Shown piece after piece: positions 16,125 through 24,295 of a stretch of DNA of 64,000 nucleotides. The notes under the pieces are model-generated. The model saw only the letters and a list, made by a program, of their open reading frames with translations. It made no database searches and was not told where the DNA came from. The stretch is from the NCBI GenBank assembly GCA_017415165.1, contig JAFQIY010000037.1:28637-92636 (forward strand), written 5' to 3'. The position numbers and the translations under genes were made by a program. Within the stretch, counting starts at the first letter, position 1; every line of letters starts with the position of its first letter. Source of the stretch: Oscillospiraceae bacterium (GTDB lineage Bacteria > Bacillota > Clostridia > Oscillospirales > Ruminococcaceae).

Positions 16125-17588
16125 TCAGCTTACTTTGTCATATCTTGTGCTGTAGATTATGTTGTCCATTACGCTTTCGGGGGAGATTTCGCCGTCCTTT
16201 ACCATATCGAAAATTGCGGGAGAAAAGCCTGAAACAAGTGCAGCGCCCGTATCGGAAAAGCTGACGGGAACGTTTTTCTGACGGCTGTTGACGTTCCAGA
16301 AAATCACATCGGGAAGTCTGTAGCCGAAGCGTGCGTACTTGCGCTTCATAAGCTCAAACAGGGTCTGATTGTTGCCGCCCTCAATGCACCAGTCAAATTC
16401 CATATCTGAAATGATGTAGAGCTTGGAGGGAAGCTCGCTTTGGGACACCTTGTTTCTTACTGCGGCGGAGAGGATAAGCTCAAACACTGCTTCAAGGTTG
16501 GTATTTGCAACCTCATTGAAGCGGCTGCAGTAGCTTACCTTTCCTACGATGTCATCGCCCTTTATTTCCACAAGCTGAGGACGCTCGGAGAAGGTGATGA
16601 AGTGATTTGCAAATGTGCCCTTGTTGTGTTCAGCAAAGTAAATGCCAAGCGAAAGTGCAGCGTCAATGGGTCTTACATCGCAGCCGCAGGTCATTGAGCC
16701 TGAGCCGTCAATAACAGCAATGGCGTTGCAGTTTTCCTCGCCGCTTCCGTAGCTGTCAAGGCTTCTCCAAGCCGCATCAAGGGACGCTCTGTCAGCATCT
16801 GTTGTACAGGCAAAAGCCTGTCTTACGATTTCGTAAGGGAAAAGAGCGGAAGCGTGAAGCTTTTCCTCGCCGCTGATAACACGGCTTACAAATTCGTTGT
16901 AGCGTTTGCCGTCGTTGCGGATGAATGCCTTGCGGTACTTGAACATAGCCTTTGAAGGCTGCTTCGAGTAGTCAAAGGTGTAGTCATACTCACGGAGACG
17001 ATTTTCAATGATGTCTATGTAGCTTCTCAGAGAAGCAAGCGTGCGGCGGTAGTCCTTCTCACGCATACCAAGCATTCTGCAAAGCTTTTTAGCCATAGCA
17101 ACGGTTTTGGCGGAGGACGCATTTACTGAGGGAAGCCATTTTGCAAGGAGAGAAACGTTTTCTTTGTTTGCCATAGCTTCAAGGTCGGCGTCAAGAATAC
17201 GGCTGATTTCCTTGACGGCTTCATCAGCACAAGGCGTGTCGAGAAGCACGCAGAGGTCATCGTATCTGCCGTACTCCGCAACAAGGGGAATGTTTCTTTT
17301 TACAGCCTCGGGCGCTACCTTTGCAAGGATTTCCATAGCTGTGCGGAAGAAACGTCTTTCGCCGAGTCCGCCCCTTACGTCACGGGCAAAAAAGATTATC
17401 TTCATTGTCTTTTCGGGGTTTTCGCTGTACGCCTTTATAACAGCGTCCTCTATCTGTTCATTGGTCTGATTACGCATTGCTCCTGCTGTGAAAAACAGGT
17501 CAACGCAGTGTGACATTGATGAACGGTTTGTAAGCGCACCGTTTTCGGTGCACGCAATATTATTTTCAGCTTTAAGCAGGTTAAGCAT
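16125..17588 (-). CDS. Ro60-like TROVE / vWA RNA-binding protein
   Basis: Ro60-type proteins form a HEAT-repeat ring that binds Y RNAs and ends of misfolded RNA, with a vWA domain beside it. This 487-residue protein has the helical part (about 1-290), with family segments such as VDLFFTAGAMRNQTNEQI and FFARDVRGGLGERRFFRTA (DUF2828/TROVE-like), and a C-terminal vWA domain with MIDAS motif AVIDGSGSM. Start ATG 17588 follows AGAAAGGAAG; an upstream ATG in frame lacks this. It is downstream of rtcB on the same strand, separated only by the structured RNA array at 17620-18096, as expected for an RNA-repair operon in which Ro and its RNA are cotranscribed. It is of the DUF2828-like branch, so exact RNA partners must be inferred. 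Confidence 0.85.
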   Translation of the reverse strand: MLNLLKAENNIACTENGALTNRSSMSHCVDLFFTAGAMRNQTNEQIEDAVIKAYSENPEKTMKIIFFARDVRGGLGERRFFRTAMEILAKVAPEAVKRNIPLVAEYGRYDDLCVLLDTPCADEAVKEISRILDADLEAMANKENVSLLAKWLPSVNASSAKTVAMAKKLCRMLGMREKDYRRTLASLRSYIDIIENRLREYDYTFDYSKQPSKAMFKYRKAFIRNDGKRYNEFVSRVISGEEKLHASALFPYEIVRQAFACTTDADRASLDAAWRSLDSYGSGEENCNAIAVIDGSGSMTCGCDVRPIDAALSLGIYFAEHNKGTFANHFITFSERPQLVEIKGDDIVGKVSYCSRFNEVANTNLEAVFELILSAAVRNKVSQSELPSKLYIISDMEFDWCIEGGNNQTLFELMKRKYARFGYRLPDVIFWNVNSRQKNVPVSFSDTGAALVSGFSPAIFDMVKDGEISPESVMDNIIYSTRYDKVS

Positions 17589-17619
17589 TGTAATCTTCCT
17601 TTCTTTCTCAAATAAATAC

Positions 17620-17672
17620 AAGGCGGAGTTTATATGTTACCCAAAAACATCTTCAATTGCTGTAACCGCCTT
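17620..17672 (-). ncRNA. RNA unit 5 of the array
   Basis: AAGGCGG (17672-17666) pairs perfectly with CCGCCTT (17626-17620). ACAGCAAT follows two bases after the 5' arm. Inside is ATGTT-TTTGGGT-AACAT, a 5-bp hairpin with a 7-base loop. It ends 31 bases before the Ro-like gene start and so sits in that gene's leader. Confidence 0.5.
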
Positions 17673-17685
17673 AAAAAATGTGCAC

Positions 17686-17778
17686 GGTGCAATTTAAGTC
17701 GGGATTTGAACCCGAGACATCTACGGAATAACCCGTAAATGCGATATGCCTCATCACATAAACATTGCTGTTTGCACC
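17686..17778 (-). ncRNA. tRNA-like RNA (unit 4) with a true T-arm
   Basis: The closing stem GGTGCAA/TTGCACC (7 bp) stands where an acceptor stem would be. A T-arm TCGGG-TTCAAAT-CCCGA (17699-17715) has the invariant TTCAAAT loop, and an anticodon-like arm TACGG/CCGTA closes a 6-base loop. A normal D arm is missing, the T arm is separated from the acceptor strand by six extra bases, and CCA is not encoded, so it is not a decoding tRNA. GTGCACATTTTTT follows, giving a U-rich 3' end. tRNA mimicry is known for YrlA, a bacterial Y RNA found next to rsr (Ro) genes, so a YrlA-like role is the best guess. Confidence 0.65.
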
Positions 17779-18040
17779 ATTCTTCTTTTTCGGAACAAGT
17801 CGCTCATTCACTGAATTTTTCGATGTTAAAGAGTGTGAAGGATTGCTGTATGCGGCTTTTGCGTCCGATAGGTTTTCAAGCGTGTTTTCTTTGACATTCT
17901 CACGGTCATACGCATTTCAGCGTTCTGAAACAATACAAGATTGCCCTGACTTGTGATATATGAGAACCTGCAAATTGAATTGCTGTCTCTGAAAACCGTT
18001 TTATCCAATCCTCACAGACGTTCCGAAATTTGTTTTTATC

Positions 18041-18096
18041 ACGGCTTTGTATTTTTACGATTGACAGTCGTTGATAAATATTGCTGTGAAAGCCGT
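18041..18096 (-). ncRNA. RNA unit 1 of the array
   Basis: ACGGCTTT (18096-18089) pairs perfectly with AAAGCCGT (18048-18041); ACAGCAAT begins one base inside. The interior folds as TATTT..ACGA-CTGTCAA-TCGT..AAATA, again a hairpin with a 7-base loop. It lies 13 bases after the rtcB stop codon. Confidence 0.5.
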
Positions 18097-18109
18097 TGTA
18101 TATTCCACG

Positions 18110-19339
18110 TCAGCCTTTTACAACGCCGACAGTGAAAAGCGTTTTGATTGGTTCAACAAGGTCACGCTGATTAGCCATAACCTGTGTGATATCCTTGTAT
18201 GCGAAGCGTGCCTCCTCGGCAACGTCCGCCTTGTTGTGCTTTGCAAGGATAACGTTCTTTTCTTTAAGGTCACACATAACCTGTTCGGTAGAAAAATTAT
18301 CCAGCGCAGCTGTACGGGAGTAAAGTCTTCCTGCACCGTGAGATGAGGACATAAAGCTTTCGGGATTACCCTTGCCCTTTACAATGTAGCTGTATGAACC
18401 CATTGCTCCGGGGATAATTCCAAGCTCGCCGTCACCTGCGTGTACTGCACCCTTTCTGTGCACCCACACGTTTTTGCCGTAGTGATTTTCAAGTGCGGCA
18501 TAGTTGTGGTGACAGTTTATTTCAGTGGAATATGTTGGCTCTGTGCCTGTGTATTTTACAACATAGCGTGTGAAAATCTCCTTGATTTTGCAGAGCATTG
18601 CCGCTCTGTTTTCGTAGGCGAAGTCCATAGCCAGCTGCATATAGTTAAGGTAGCGTCTGCCCTCGTCTGAGTCGGCTGGCAGGAATGGAAGCTTCCATTC
18701 TGTCGGCACGGAGGAATACCACTTCTCATTCAGCTTATAGGCAAGCTTGTTGAAGTGCTGTCCAACGATGTTGCCGAAATGACGGCTGCCCGAATGAAGC
18801 ATTATACAGCACATTCCGTCCTCGTCCTGCTGAAGCTCAATGAAGTGATTTCCGCCGCCGAGAGTACCAATCTGAAAGTAGCCCTCATCAATCTGCGGAA
18901 GAAGCTCAGCGTCAGCTTCATACTTTGAAAGCTCAGCCTTTGCCCTGTCAAGCACAGCGGATTCCTGCGGCTTTTTGTAATGGTTGAAGCCTGTGGGAAT
19001 GTTGCGGAGGATATCTCCGCATATCGCCTGCACAAGATTTCCGCTGCCTGTTATGGTTTCACGGAGAACTGAAACGGGGACATCCGTCTGTATGAAAGCC
19101 ATTCCGCAGCCGATGTCAACCCCTACGGCATTTGGAATTACCACACCGTCGCAGGCGATTACGCCGCCGATTGGCATACCCTTTCCTGCGTGAGCGTCGG
19201 GCATAAGCGCAACCCACTTATGTATAAAGGGGAGGCGTGAAAGGTTTTCAACCTGTTCAATACATTTTTGCTCAAGTGCCTCAACAGAGGTGTTCCATAT
19301 TTTAATCGGCATAGCACCGTCATTGTTTACAACAAACAT
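18110..19339 (-). CDS. rtcB: RNA-splicing ligase RtcB
   Basis: RtcB joins a 3'-phosphate or 2',3'-cyclic phosphate RNA end to a 5'-OH end using GTP and Mn2+, through a GMP-His intermediate. The 409-residue product has all hallmarks: MPDAHAGKGMPIGGV, NAVGVDIGCGM (metal-binding Asp and Cys), GGGNHFIEL, LHSGSRHFG, and the guanylylated-His region SSHGAGR. ATG 19339 is chosen because GGAG lies ten bases before it; the longer TTG form would abut that site. It shares the strand with the Ro-like gene and diverges from two WYL regulators. A TATACT -10 without a good -35 precedes it, which fits activator-dependent expression. Confidence 0.95.
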   Translation of the reverse strand: MFVVNNDGAMPIKIWNTSVEALEQKCIEQVENLSRLPFIHKWVALMPDAHAGKGMPIGGVIACDGVVIPNAVGVDIGCGMAFIQTDVPVSVLRETITGSGNLVQAICGDILRNIPTGFNHYKKPQESAVLDRAKAELSKYEADAELLPQIDEGYFQIGTLGGGNHFIELQQDEDGMCCIMLHSGSRHFGNIVGQHFNKLAYKLNEKWYSSVPTEWKLPFLPADSDEGRRYLNYMQLAMDFAYENRAAMLCKIKEIFTRYVVKYTGTEPTYSTEINCHHNYAALENHYGKNVWVHRKGAVHAGDGELGIIPGAMGSYSYIVKGKGNPESFMSSSHGAGRLYSRTAALDNFSTEQVMCDLKEKNVILAKHNKADVAEEARFAYKDITQVMANQRDLVEPIKTLFTVGVVKG

Positions 19340-19507
19340 TTCTGACAACTCCTTTTTGATGTTTCGTGTTTTGCGGTATGTTCAGAGTATATCACCCTGC
19401 AAGGAAAAAATCATTTAAAAAAATCTGCGAACATTTCCAAAGGTATTGCCATTGAAATTTTTTTCTGCTATTATAATTGTATTGAAAAAAGAAGGGAAGT
19501 GAATATC

Positions 19508-20761
19508 GTGGCAGGCTTTTCCGAGCTGATAAAAAGCTTTGACAAGACAAGGGATTACGTCCGTGATTTCTTTATTTACGGCTGTAAGGTGAGAAATGAT
19601 TTTCAGGCAAAAAGCAGCCGTACCTATGACGATGAAAAGCGTCGTGTGGAAAGCTGGCTGGGGGACTATATACACACCGACAATTCTCAGCGCGGCAAAA
19701 AGGTTTGTATATCCGTTGACAGCGGACATATCAGCGAAAATCCGCTTTACAAGGCATATTACTCAAAAAGCTTTACCGACAACGATATAAAGCTTCATTT
19801 CCTTTTGACAGACATTCTTGCTGACGGCGAGAGCCTGACCCTGAAAGAGCTTGTCAACCGTCTTGCTGACGATTACGGCGAGCTTTTCGATGAGCAGACC
19901 GTCCGCAACAAGCTTAAAGAATACGCCGATGAGGGTGTGTTTGTCAAGGAAAAACAGGGCAAAACCGATTATTTCAGGCTCTCCGAGGATACCGCGGAAA
20001 GCTTTTTTAATGAGTACGCAGGACTGGACAACGCTGTGAAATTTGCGTCCGAGGCAGGAAATTTCGGCGTTGTGGGCAACAGTCTGCTTAAATCGGCAGG
20101 ACTGAAAAACGATATCATTCTGAACAAGCACAATTATATTGTACATACCCTTGAGGACGAGGTTATGCTTGATATTGTTTCGGCAATTGATGAAAAACGC
20201 TTTATAACCTTCGAAAGCTTCGGTAAAAACCGTGAGGGAAAGACGTTTGAATACAGCGGTGTGCCGTTCAGAATTCTTTCCTCAATGCAGACGGGCAGAC
20301 GTTATCTTACAATGTACAACTACGAATACCGCCGCTACAATTCGGTGCGTCTTGACAGCATAAAGTCCGTAAAGCAGGGTGAGATTTGTCCCGATTATGA
20401 TGAAATGCTTGCCCTGTATCTGAAAAATGAGCAGAAATGCTTCGGTGTGTCATTCGGAAGAAGAACCGAGCTTGGGCACGTTGAGCCGATAAAGCTTACG
20501 ATATTTGCTGACGAAAAAACGGAGGACTACATCATCAACCGTCTTGAACGCGAAAAGCGGTGCGGCACGGTGGAGCACGTTTCCGAAAACACCTTCGTAT
20601 TCAGTGCTGACGTTTTTGACCCGAATGAAATTATGCAGTGGGCGAAAAGCTTTATAGGGCGGATAATTTCCGTTGAGGGCGGCAGTGAGGAAATCCGTAA
20701 TAAATTTTACAATGACATAGAAAGAATGAACAGGATGTATTGCGATGAAAAGGAAGATTAA
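19508..20761 (+). CDS. WYL-domain protein, first of a pair
   Basis: WYL domains bind nucleic acid or nucleotide ligands and usually form transcription factors with an HTH. The 417-residue protein has a winged-helix-like part (about 95-160, LTLKELVNRLADDYGELFDEQTVRNKL), and a C-terminal WYL region with FESFGKNREGKTFEYSGVPFRIL and RRYLTMYNYEYRRYNSVRLDSI. GTG at 19508 is preferred: GAAGGGAAG ends nine bases before. It is divergent from rtcB across a 168-base gap and overlaps the second WYL gene by 17 bases. Inference: it controls the RtcB/Ro operon in response to damaged RNA or a cyclic-phosphate end, in place of the RtcR activator of proteobacteria. Confidence 0.8.
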   Translation: MAGFSELIKSFDKTRDYVRDFFIYGCKVRNDFQAKSSRTYDDEKRRVESWLGDYIHTDNSQRGKKVCISVDSGHISENPLYKAYYSKSFTDNDIKLHFLLTDILADGESLTLKELVNRLADDYGELFDEQTVRNKLKEYADEGVFVKEKQGKTDYFRLSEDTAESFFNEYAGLDNAVKFASEAGNFGVVGNSLLKSAGLKNDIILNKHNYIVHTLEDEVMLDIVSAIDEKRFITFESFGKNREGKTFEYSGVPFRILSSMQTGRRYLTMYNYEYRRYNSVRLDSIKSVKQGEICPDYDEMLALYLKNEQKCFGVSFGRRTELGHVEPIKLTIFADEKTEDYIINRLEREKRCGTVEHVSENTFVFSADVFDPNEIMQWAKSFIGRIISVEGGSEEIRNKFYNDIERMNRMYCDEKED

Positions 20762-21734
20762 TATTTTCAGCGAGCTGTACGGTGCATATTACCGCACGGC
20801 GGCGAAAATTCTTGCAGAAGATGAAATAACCGAAAGCGGTATCTACAGTATAATTTCAGAGGAGGCATTTGCCGACTCGGCTTTGTTCATACCGCAGAAG
20901 CTTATTCCCAAAAACGGTGTTTCCGATTGGGGACTTATCAAGGCTTGCGACGGAAAAAGCTTTGCTTCTGTATTGAAGCACAAGCCCCGCAGCGCTGCGA
21001 CGGAGCTTCATAAACGTTGGCTGAGAGCTCAGCTTGCCGACCCGAAATTCAGGCTTTTTCTTGATGATGAGGTTTGTGCAAGGCTGGAGAAACGGCTTGA
21101 AGGTGTAAAGCCGCTGTATAAAAGCGAAATTTTCAGAAGTGCAGACGTTTTCAGCGACGGCGACCCTTACACAGATGAAAATTACATAAAGAATTTCCGC
21201 AGGATTGTGTCTGCGATTACTTCAAGGGAAGTGCTGGACATTGAATTTCTTTCGGGGAAAAATGAACGGAAGCGTGGGCATTTTCTTCCCTTGCGGCTTG
21301 AATATTCACGAAAGAATGACAAGTTCAGGGTGTATTGTGCGGCGTATCGTGACCGTCATTGGAGCAACGGGCTGATTAATCTGGGCAGGGTTATTTCCGC
21401 AGCAGGTACTGAATATAAGTCCGTATATGAAGCGGATATGGAGCAGTATTTTTCACAGCGCAGGTGCGTTGAGCCTGTTACTGTGGAGGTTACTCCTGAG
21501 CGAAACGGCGTGGAGCGTTTTATGATGGAGTTTGCAACCTATGAGAAATACACGGAACGTGATTTGGAAACAGGCGTGTGCACGGTCAAGCTGTGGTATG
21601 ACAGGGCTGACGAAACGGAGCTGCTTATCAGACTGCTCAGCTTCGGACCTGTGATTGAGATAAAATCACCGCAAAGCTTCCGCAGACTTGCGGCAGAGCG
21701 TGTAAAAAGACAGAATGAGCTGCTCAGGCTGTAA
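20745..21734 (+). CDS. WYL-domain protein, second of a pair
   Basis: A 329-residue protein whose middle and C-terminus form a WYL-like region (REVLDIEFLSGKNERKRGHFLPLRLEYSRKNDKFRVYCAAYR, described in pieces: VLDIEFLSG and FLPLRLEYS). It has a C-terminal WCX-like extension (VEVTPERNGVERFMMEF...VKLWYDRADETELLIRLLSFGPVIEI). No strong N-terminal HTH can be seen, so it may act as partner of the preceding WYL protein, which it overlaps by 17 bases (translational coupling). Its target is likely the divergent rtcB-Ro unit, by position only. Confidence 0.78.
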   Translation: MKRKINIFSELYGAYYRTAAKILAEDEITESGIYSIISEEAFADSALFIPQKLIPKNGVSDWGLIKACDGKSFASVLKHKPRSAATELHKRWLRAQLADPKFRLFLDDEVCARLEKRLEGVKPLYKSEIFRSADVFSDGDPYTDENYIKNFRRIVSAITSREVLDIEFLSGKNERKRGHFLPLRLEYSRKNDKFRVYCAAYRDRHWSNGLINLGRVISAAGTEYKSVYEADMEQYFSQRRCVEPVTVEVTPERNGVERFMMEFATYEKYTERDLETGVCTVKLWYDRADETELLIRLLSFGPVIEIKSPQSFRRLAAERVKRQNELLRL

Positions 21735-21813
21735 ACGGCTGAGCGGCTTTGTTGACTTTTGGGGTAATATGTGCTAATATTTTTATTAGAAATATTTTTT
21801 TCAGAGGTGCTAT

Positions 21814-23175
21814 ATGCAAAGAAAAAAAGCTGTGAGCTTTTCCACAACACATATTATTATGCTGAGCTTTTTGCTGGTTATAGCAATAGGCACACTTTTG
21901 CTTTGGCTTCCGATAAGCCATTCTCAGGGACAGCAGGTTTCCTTTTTGGACGCATTGTTTATGGCGACAACCTCCGTGTGCGTTACGGGGCTGGTTACGC
22001 TTACAACAGCTTCCGCCTGGAGTGTTTTCGGTCAGATTGTTATTCTGCTGCTGATACAGATAGGCGGTCTTGGATTTATCACAATTGCTTCGGGCATAGT
22101 CATTTCCCTGCATAAAAGAATGAATATGAAAAGCCGTATGCTTATTCAGGACGCATTCAATCTCAACAGCCTTTCGGGAATTGTCAGGTTTACAAAAAAT
22201 GTTATCAGGGGCACGGCTGTTGTTGAGGGCATAGGTGCACTGCTTTATATGCTTGTATTTGTTCCGCAGTTCGGTGCAAGGGGCATATGGATTTCGGTGT
22301 TTACCGCAGTATCCGCTTTCTGCAACGCAGGTATAGATATTATAGGAAGTGACAGCCTTTGCAGTTATGCAACAAATCCGATAGTTAATTTTACAACCTG
22401 TTTTCTGATTATTGCAGGCGGTATCGGCTTTATTGTATGGTGGGATGTGATAAATGCGGTCAGAAAGATAAGGCAAAAGGGTCTGAACGCTTTTCGTGAG
22501 TTTACCCTTCACACCAAGCTTGCCCTTTCGGCAACAGCGGTGTTTATCCTGTCGGGATGGTTGCTGTTCTTTATTTTCGAGTTTGGCAATCCGCTTACAA
22601 TAGGGGATTTTTCCTTGGGCGATAAGCTTATGGCATCGCTGTTTCAATCGGTAACAACAAGAACGGCAGGCTTTGCAACCGTGCCGCAGGAAAATCTTAC
22701 AAATGCTTCTGCGGGAGTTTCATTGCTGCTGATGTTTATAGGCGGTTCACCTGCGGGTACGGCAGGCGGTATAAAGACAGTTACGATTGCTGTTGTTTTT
22801 GCTTCTGCACTTGCTACAATACGTCATCGTAAGGATGTTATACTTTTCGGAAGAACAGTTACCAAGGAAGCTGCCGGAAAGGCGGCTGCGGTAATGTGTA
22901 TGTCCTTTGTGATAATGTTTATTTCAACAATTTTACTGGCAGCAGTTACGGAAGCGGATATGCTGGCAATTGTGTACGAAACGGTAAGTGCAACAGCTAC
23001 TGTGGGACTTACAAGGAACCTCACGGGCAGCCTTGATGTCTGGGGCAAGCTGATTATAATTGCCACGATGTATCTCGGAAGAGTAGGTCCGATTTCATTG
23101 GCGATTGCATTCAGCACACAAAAGGAAAAGCAGAATATTATCAAATGTCCGTCAGAGGATATAAGTGTCGGATAA
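21814..23175 (+). CDS. ktrB: potassium uptake channel KtrB/TrkH
   Basis: Membrane pore subunit for K+ (often Na+-coupled) uptake. The 453-residue protein has repeated M1-P-M2 units; the first selectivity-filter loop is TTSVCVTGL, later ones include SAFCNAGID, TTRTAGF and TATVGLTRNLTG. This is the usual KtrB length. ATG 21814 follows CAGAGGTG. ktrA follows after 20 bases and encodes its gating ring. c-di-AMP commonly inhibits Ktr systems, and a c-di-AMP-binding DarA is also encoded in this window. Confidence 0.94.
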   Translation: MQRKKAVSFSTTHIIMLSFLLVIAIGTLLLWLPISHSQGQQVSFLDALFMATTSVCVTGLVTLTTASAWSVFGQIVILLLIQIGGLGFITIASGIVISLHKRMNMKSRMLIQDAFNLNSLSGIVRFTKNVIRGTAVVEGIGALLYMLVFVPQFGARGIWISVFTAVSAFCNAGIDIIGSDSLCSYATNPIVNFTTCFLIIAGGIGFIVWWDVINAVRKIRQKGLNAFREFTLHTKLALSATAVFILSGWLLFFIFEFGNPLTIGDFSLGDKLMASLFQSVTTRTAGFATVPQENLTNASAGVSLLLMFIGGSPAGTAGGIKTVTIAVVFASALATIRHRKDVILFGRTVTKEAAGKAAAVMCMSFVIMFISTILLAAVTEADMLAIVYETVSATATVGLTRNLTGSLDVWGKLIIIATMYLGRVGPISLAIAFSTQKEKQNIIKCPSEDISVG

Positions 23176-23195
23176 AACAGATTGGAGATTAAAGT

Positions 23196-23840
23196 ATGAA
23201 AAAATCTTATGCGGTATTTGGTCTTGGAAGATACGGTCACGCTGTTGCAAAGGAGCTTATCAGCTATGGTGCTGAGGTAATTGCGGTTGATATGGACGAG
23301 GAAATCGTCAATGACGCAGTAGGGGAAATTCCTTTCTGCAAGTGTGCGGATATTACAGACCCTGATGTAATCAAGCAGCTTGGCATTTCAAACGTAGATG
23401 TGGTAATTGTTGCAATGGCTTCAAACCTTGAAGCAAGCGTTATGGCAACAATGCTTTGCAAGGAAGCAGGTGTGGGCACTGTAATTGTAAAGTGTGCAAA
23501 TGAAATGAATTGCCGAATTCTTGAAAAAATAGGTGCGGATAAGGTAGTTTTTCCTGAGAGAGAGTCAGGAACACGTCTTGCAAAAAATCTTGTAAGCTCA
23601 GGCTTTATGGATATTATGGAGCTTTCTGAGGATATTTCTATGATTGAGCTTAATGTCCGTGATGAATGGCAGGGCAAGACTCCTATCGAGCTTAATCTGA
23701 GAAGAAAATACGGAATAAATATTGTTGCTATTTACAGGGGGGAAAGGGTTACGATTGAAATTGACCCGTCAAAGCCTCTTGAAAATGATATGAAGCTTAT
23801 TGTCATTGCCAATGTAAATAAGCTTGAAAAATTGAGATGA
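23196..23840 (+). CDS. ktrA: potassium uptake regulatory subunit KtrA
   Basis: Cytosolic RCK protein that forms an octameric gating ring on KtrB and binds ATP/ADP and, in many Firmicutes, c-di-AMP. The N-terminal Rossmann part has YAVFGLGRYGHAVAKEL and the acidic strand end VIAVDMDEEIV; the C-terminal RCK_C part covers about 135-214 (MIELNVRDEWQGKTPIELNLRRKYGINIVAIYRG). 214 residues, usual length. It is coupled to ktrB and followed by a terminator. Confidence 0.94.
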   Translation: MKKSYAVFGLGRYGHAVAKELISYGAEVIAVDMDEEIVNDAVGEIPFCKCADITDPDVIKQLGISNVDVVIVAMASNLEASVMATMLCKEAGVGTVIVKCANEMNCRILEKIGADKVVFPERESGTRLAKNLVSSGFMDIMELSEDISMIELNVRDEWQGKTPIELNLRRKYGINIVAIYRGERVTIEIDPSKPLENDMKLIVIANVNKLEKLR

Positions 23841-23846
23841 TGAAAA

Positions 23847-23883
23847 CGCTGTGCAGGGAAATCTGTACAGCGATTTTATTTTT
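23847..23883 (+). terminator. terminator of ktrBA
   Basis: CGCTGTGCAG (23847-23856) pairs with CTGTACAGCG (23863-23872) with one wobble, followed by an ATTTTATTTTT tract. Confidence 0.85.
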
Positions 23884-23892
23884 GGAAAACTA

Positions 23893-23943
23893 TTGACAAA
23901 TCAGATAAATGTATGATATACTATAGTTAGCAAAAGCTAACTA
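23893..23943 (+). promoter_or_regulatory. promoter with DtxR/iron-box-like operator
   Basis: TTGACA (23893-23898), 18-base spacer, TATACT (23917-23922). Immediately after it is the palindrome TAGTTAGC-AAAA-GCTAACTA (23924-23943), covering the start site. The half-site TTAG(6 bases)CTAA also occurs at 24297-24310 before the next gene. It resembles the IdeR/DtxR consensus TTAGGTTAG-CTAACCTAA (family knowledge), so metal-dependent repression is a reasonable inference. Confidence 0.65.
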
Positions 23944-23970
23944 AGATTTCTTTTCGAAAGGATTGATAAT

Positions 23971-24252
23971 ATGAGCGTTGTTGTGGTTGGAGGTAACGAC
24001 CGTATGGCAACACGATACAAGGATATCTGCAAGGAATACAACTGCAAGGCAAAGGTTTTCACGCAAATGCCCTCTGATTTTGAGAACAAGCTTGGCACGC
24101 CCGACCTGATGGTGGTTTTCACAAATACCTGTTCTCACAAGATGGTCAACAGCGTCAATCAGCGTTCACAGAAGTATGATATTCCCGTTGCGAGAATTCA
24201 CAGCGCAAGCGCTACAGCACTGAAAAGTGTCCTTGAGCAGTATTGTATATGA
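23971..24252 (+). CDS. DUF2325 family protein
   Basis: Small cytosolic protein of 93 residues with a Rossmann-like pattern: SVVVVGGNDRM, DLMVVFTNTCSHKMV and PVARIHSASATAL match DUF2325 proteins. The function of the family is unsettled. The ATG follows GAAAGGATTG. It has a strong promoter overlapped by a DtxR-like operator and is followed by a DUF3793 gene behind a similar half-site pair, which points to a shared metal regulon. Confidence 0.85.
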   Translation: MSVVVVGGNDRMATRYKDICKEYNCKAKVFTQMPSDFENKLGTPDLMVVFTNTCSHKMVNSVNQRSQKYDIPVARIHSASATALKSVLEQYCI

Positions 24253-24259
24253 TTTTAAT

Positions 24260-24285
24260 GTGCAATTCAGATTGCGCTGATTTTT
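24260..24285 (+). terminator. short terminator after the DUF2325 gene
   Basis: GTGCAAT (24260-24266) pairs with ATTGCGC (24271-24277) with one wobble, followed shortly by TTTTT. Confidence 0.6.
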
Positions 24286-24295
24286 AAAGCAGAGG

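Larger units (their letters stand above)
17620..18096 (-). ncRNA. five-unit structured RNA array between rtcB and the Ro-like gene
   Basis: The 521-base gap between rtcB and the Ro-like gene has no ORF of its own on the minus strand. The octamer ACAGCAAT occurs five times, always on the minus strand (plus-strand positions 17656, 17764, 17842, 17979, 18080). Each copy lies just inside the 5' arm of a closing helix: 8 bp (unit 1, 18096-18041), about 8 of 10 bp (unit 2, 17998-17911), 5 bp (unit 3, 17868-17790), 7 bp (unit 4, 17778-17686) and 7 bp (unit 5, 17672-17620). Units 1, 4 and 5 also contain a small hairpin with a 7-base loop. Y-RNA-like partners of the Ro protein are the natural reading (inference). 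Unit 3 is the weakest. Confidence 0.6.

Noticed and set aside
17686-17778. Reading the T-arm sequence as a normal tRNA gene
   Set aside because: No D arm, 6-base anticodon-like loop, six extra bases between T arm and acceptor strand, and no CCA; treated as a tRNA-like RNA instead.
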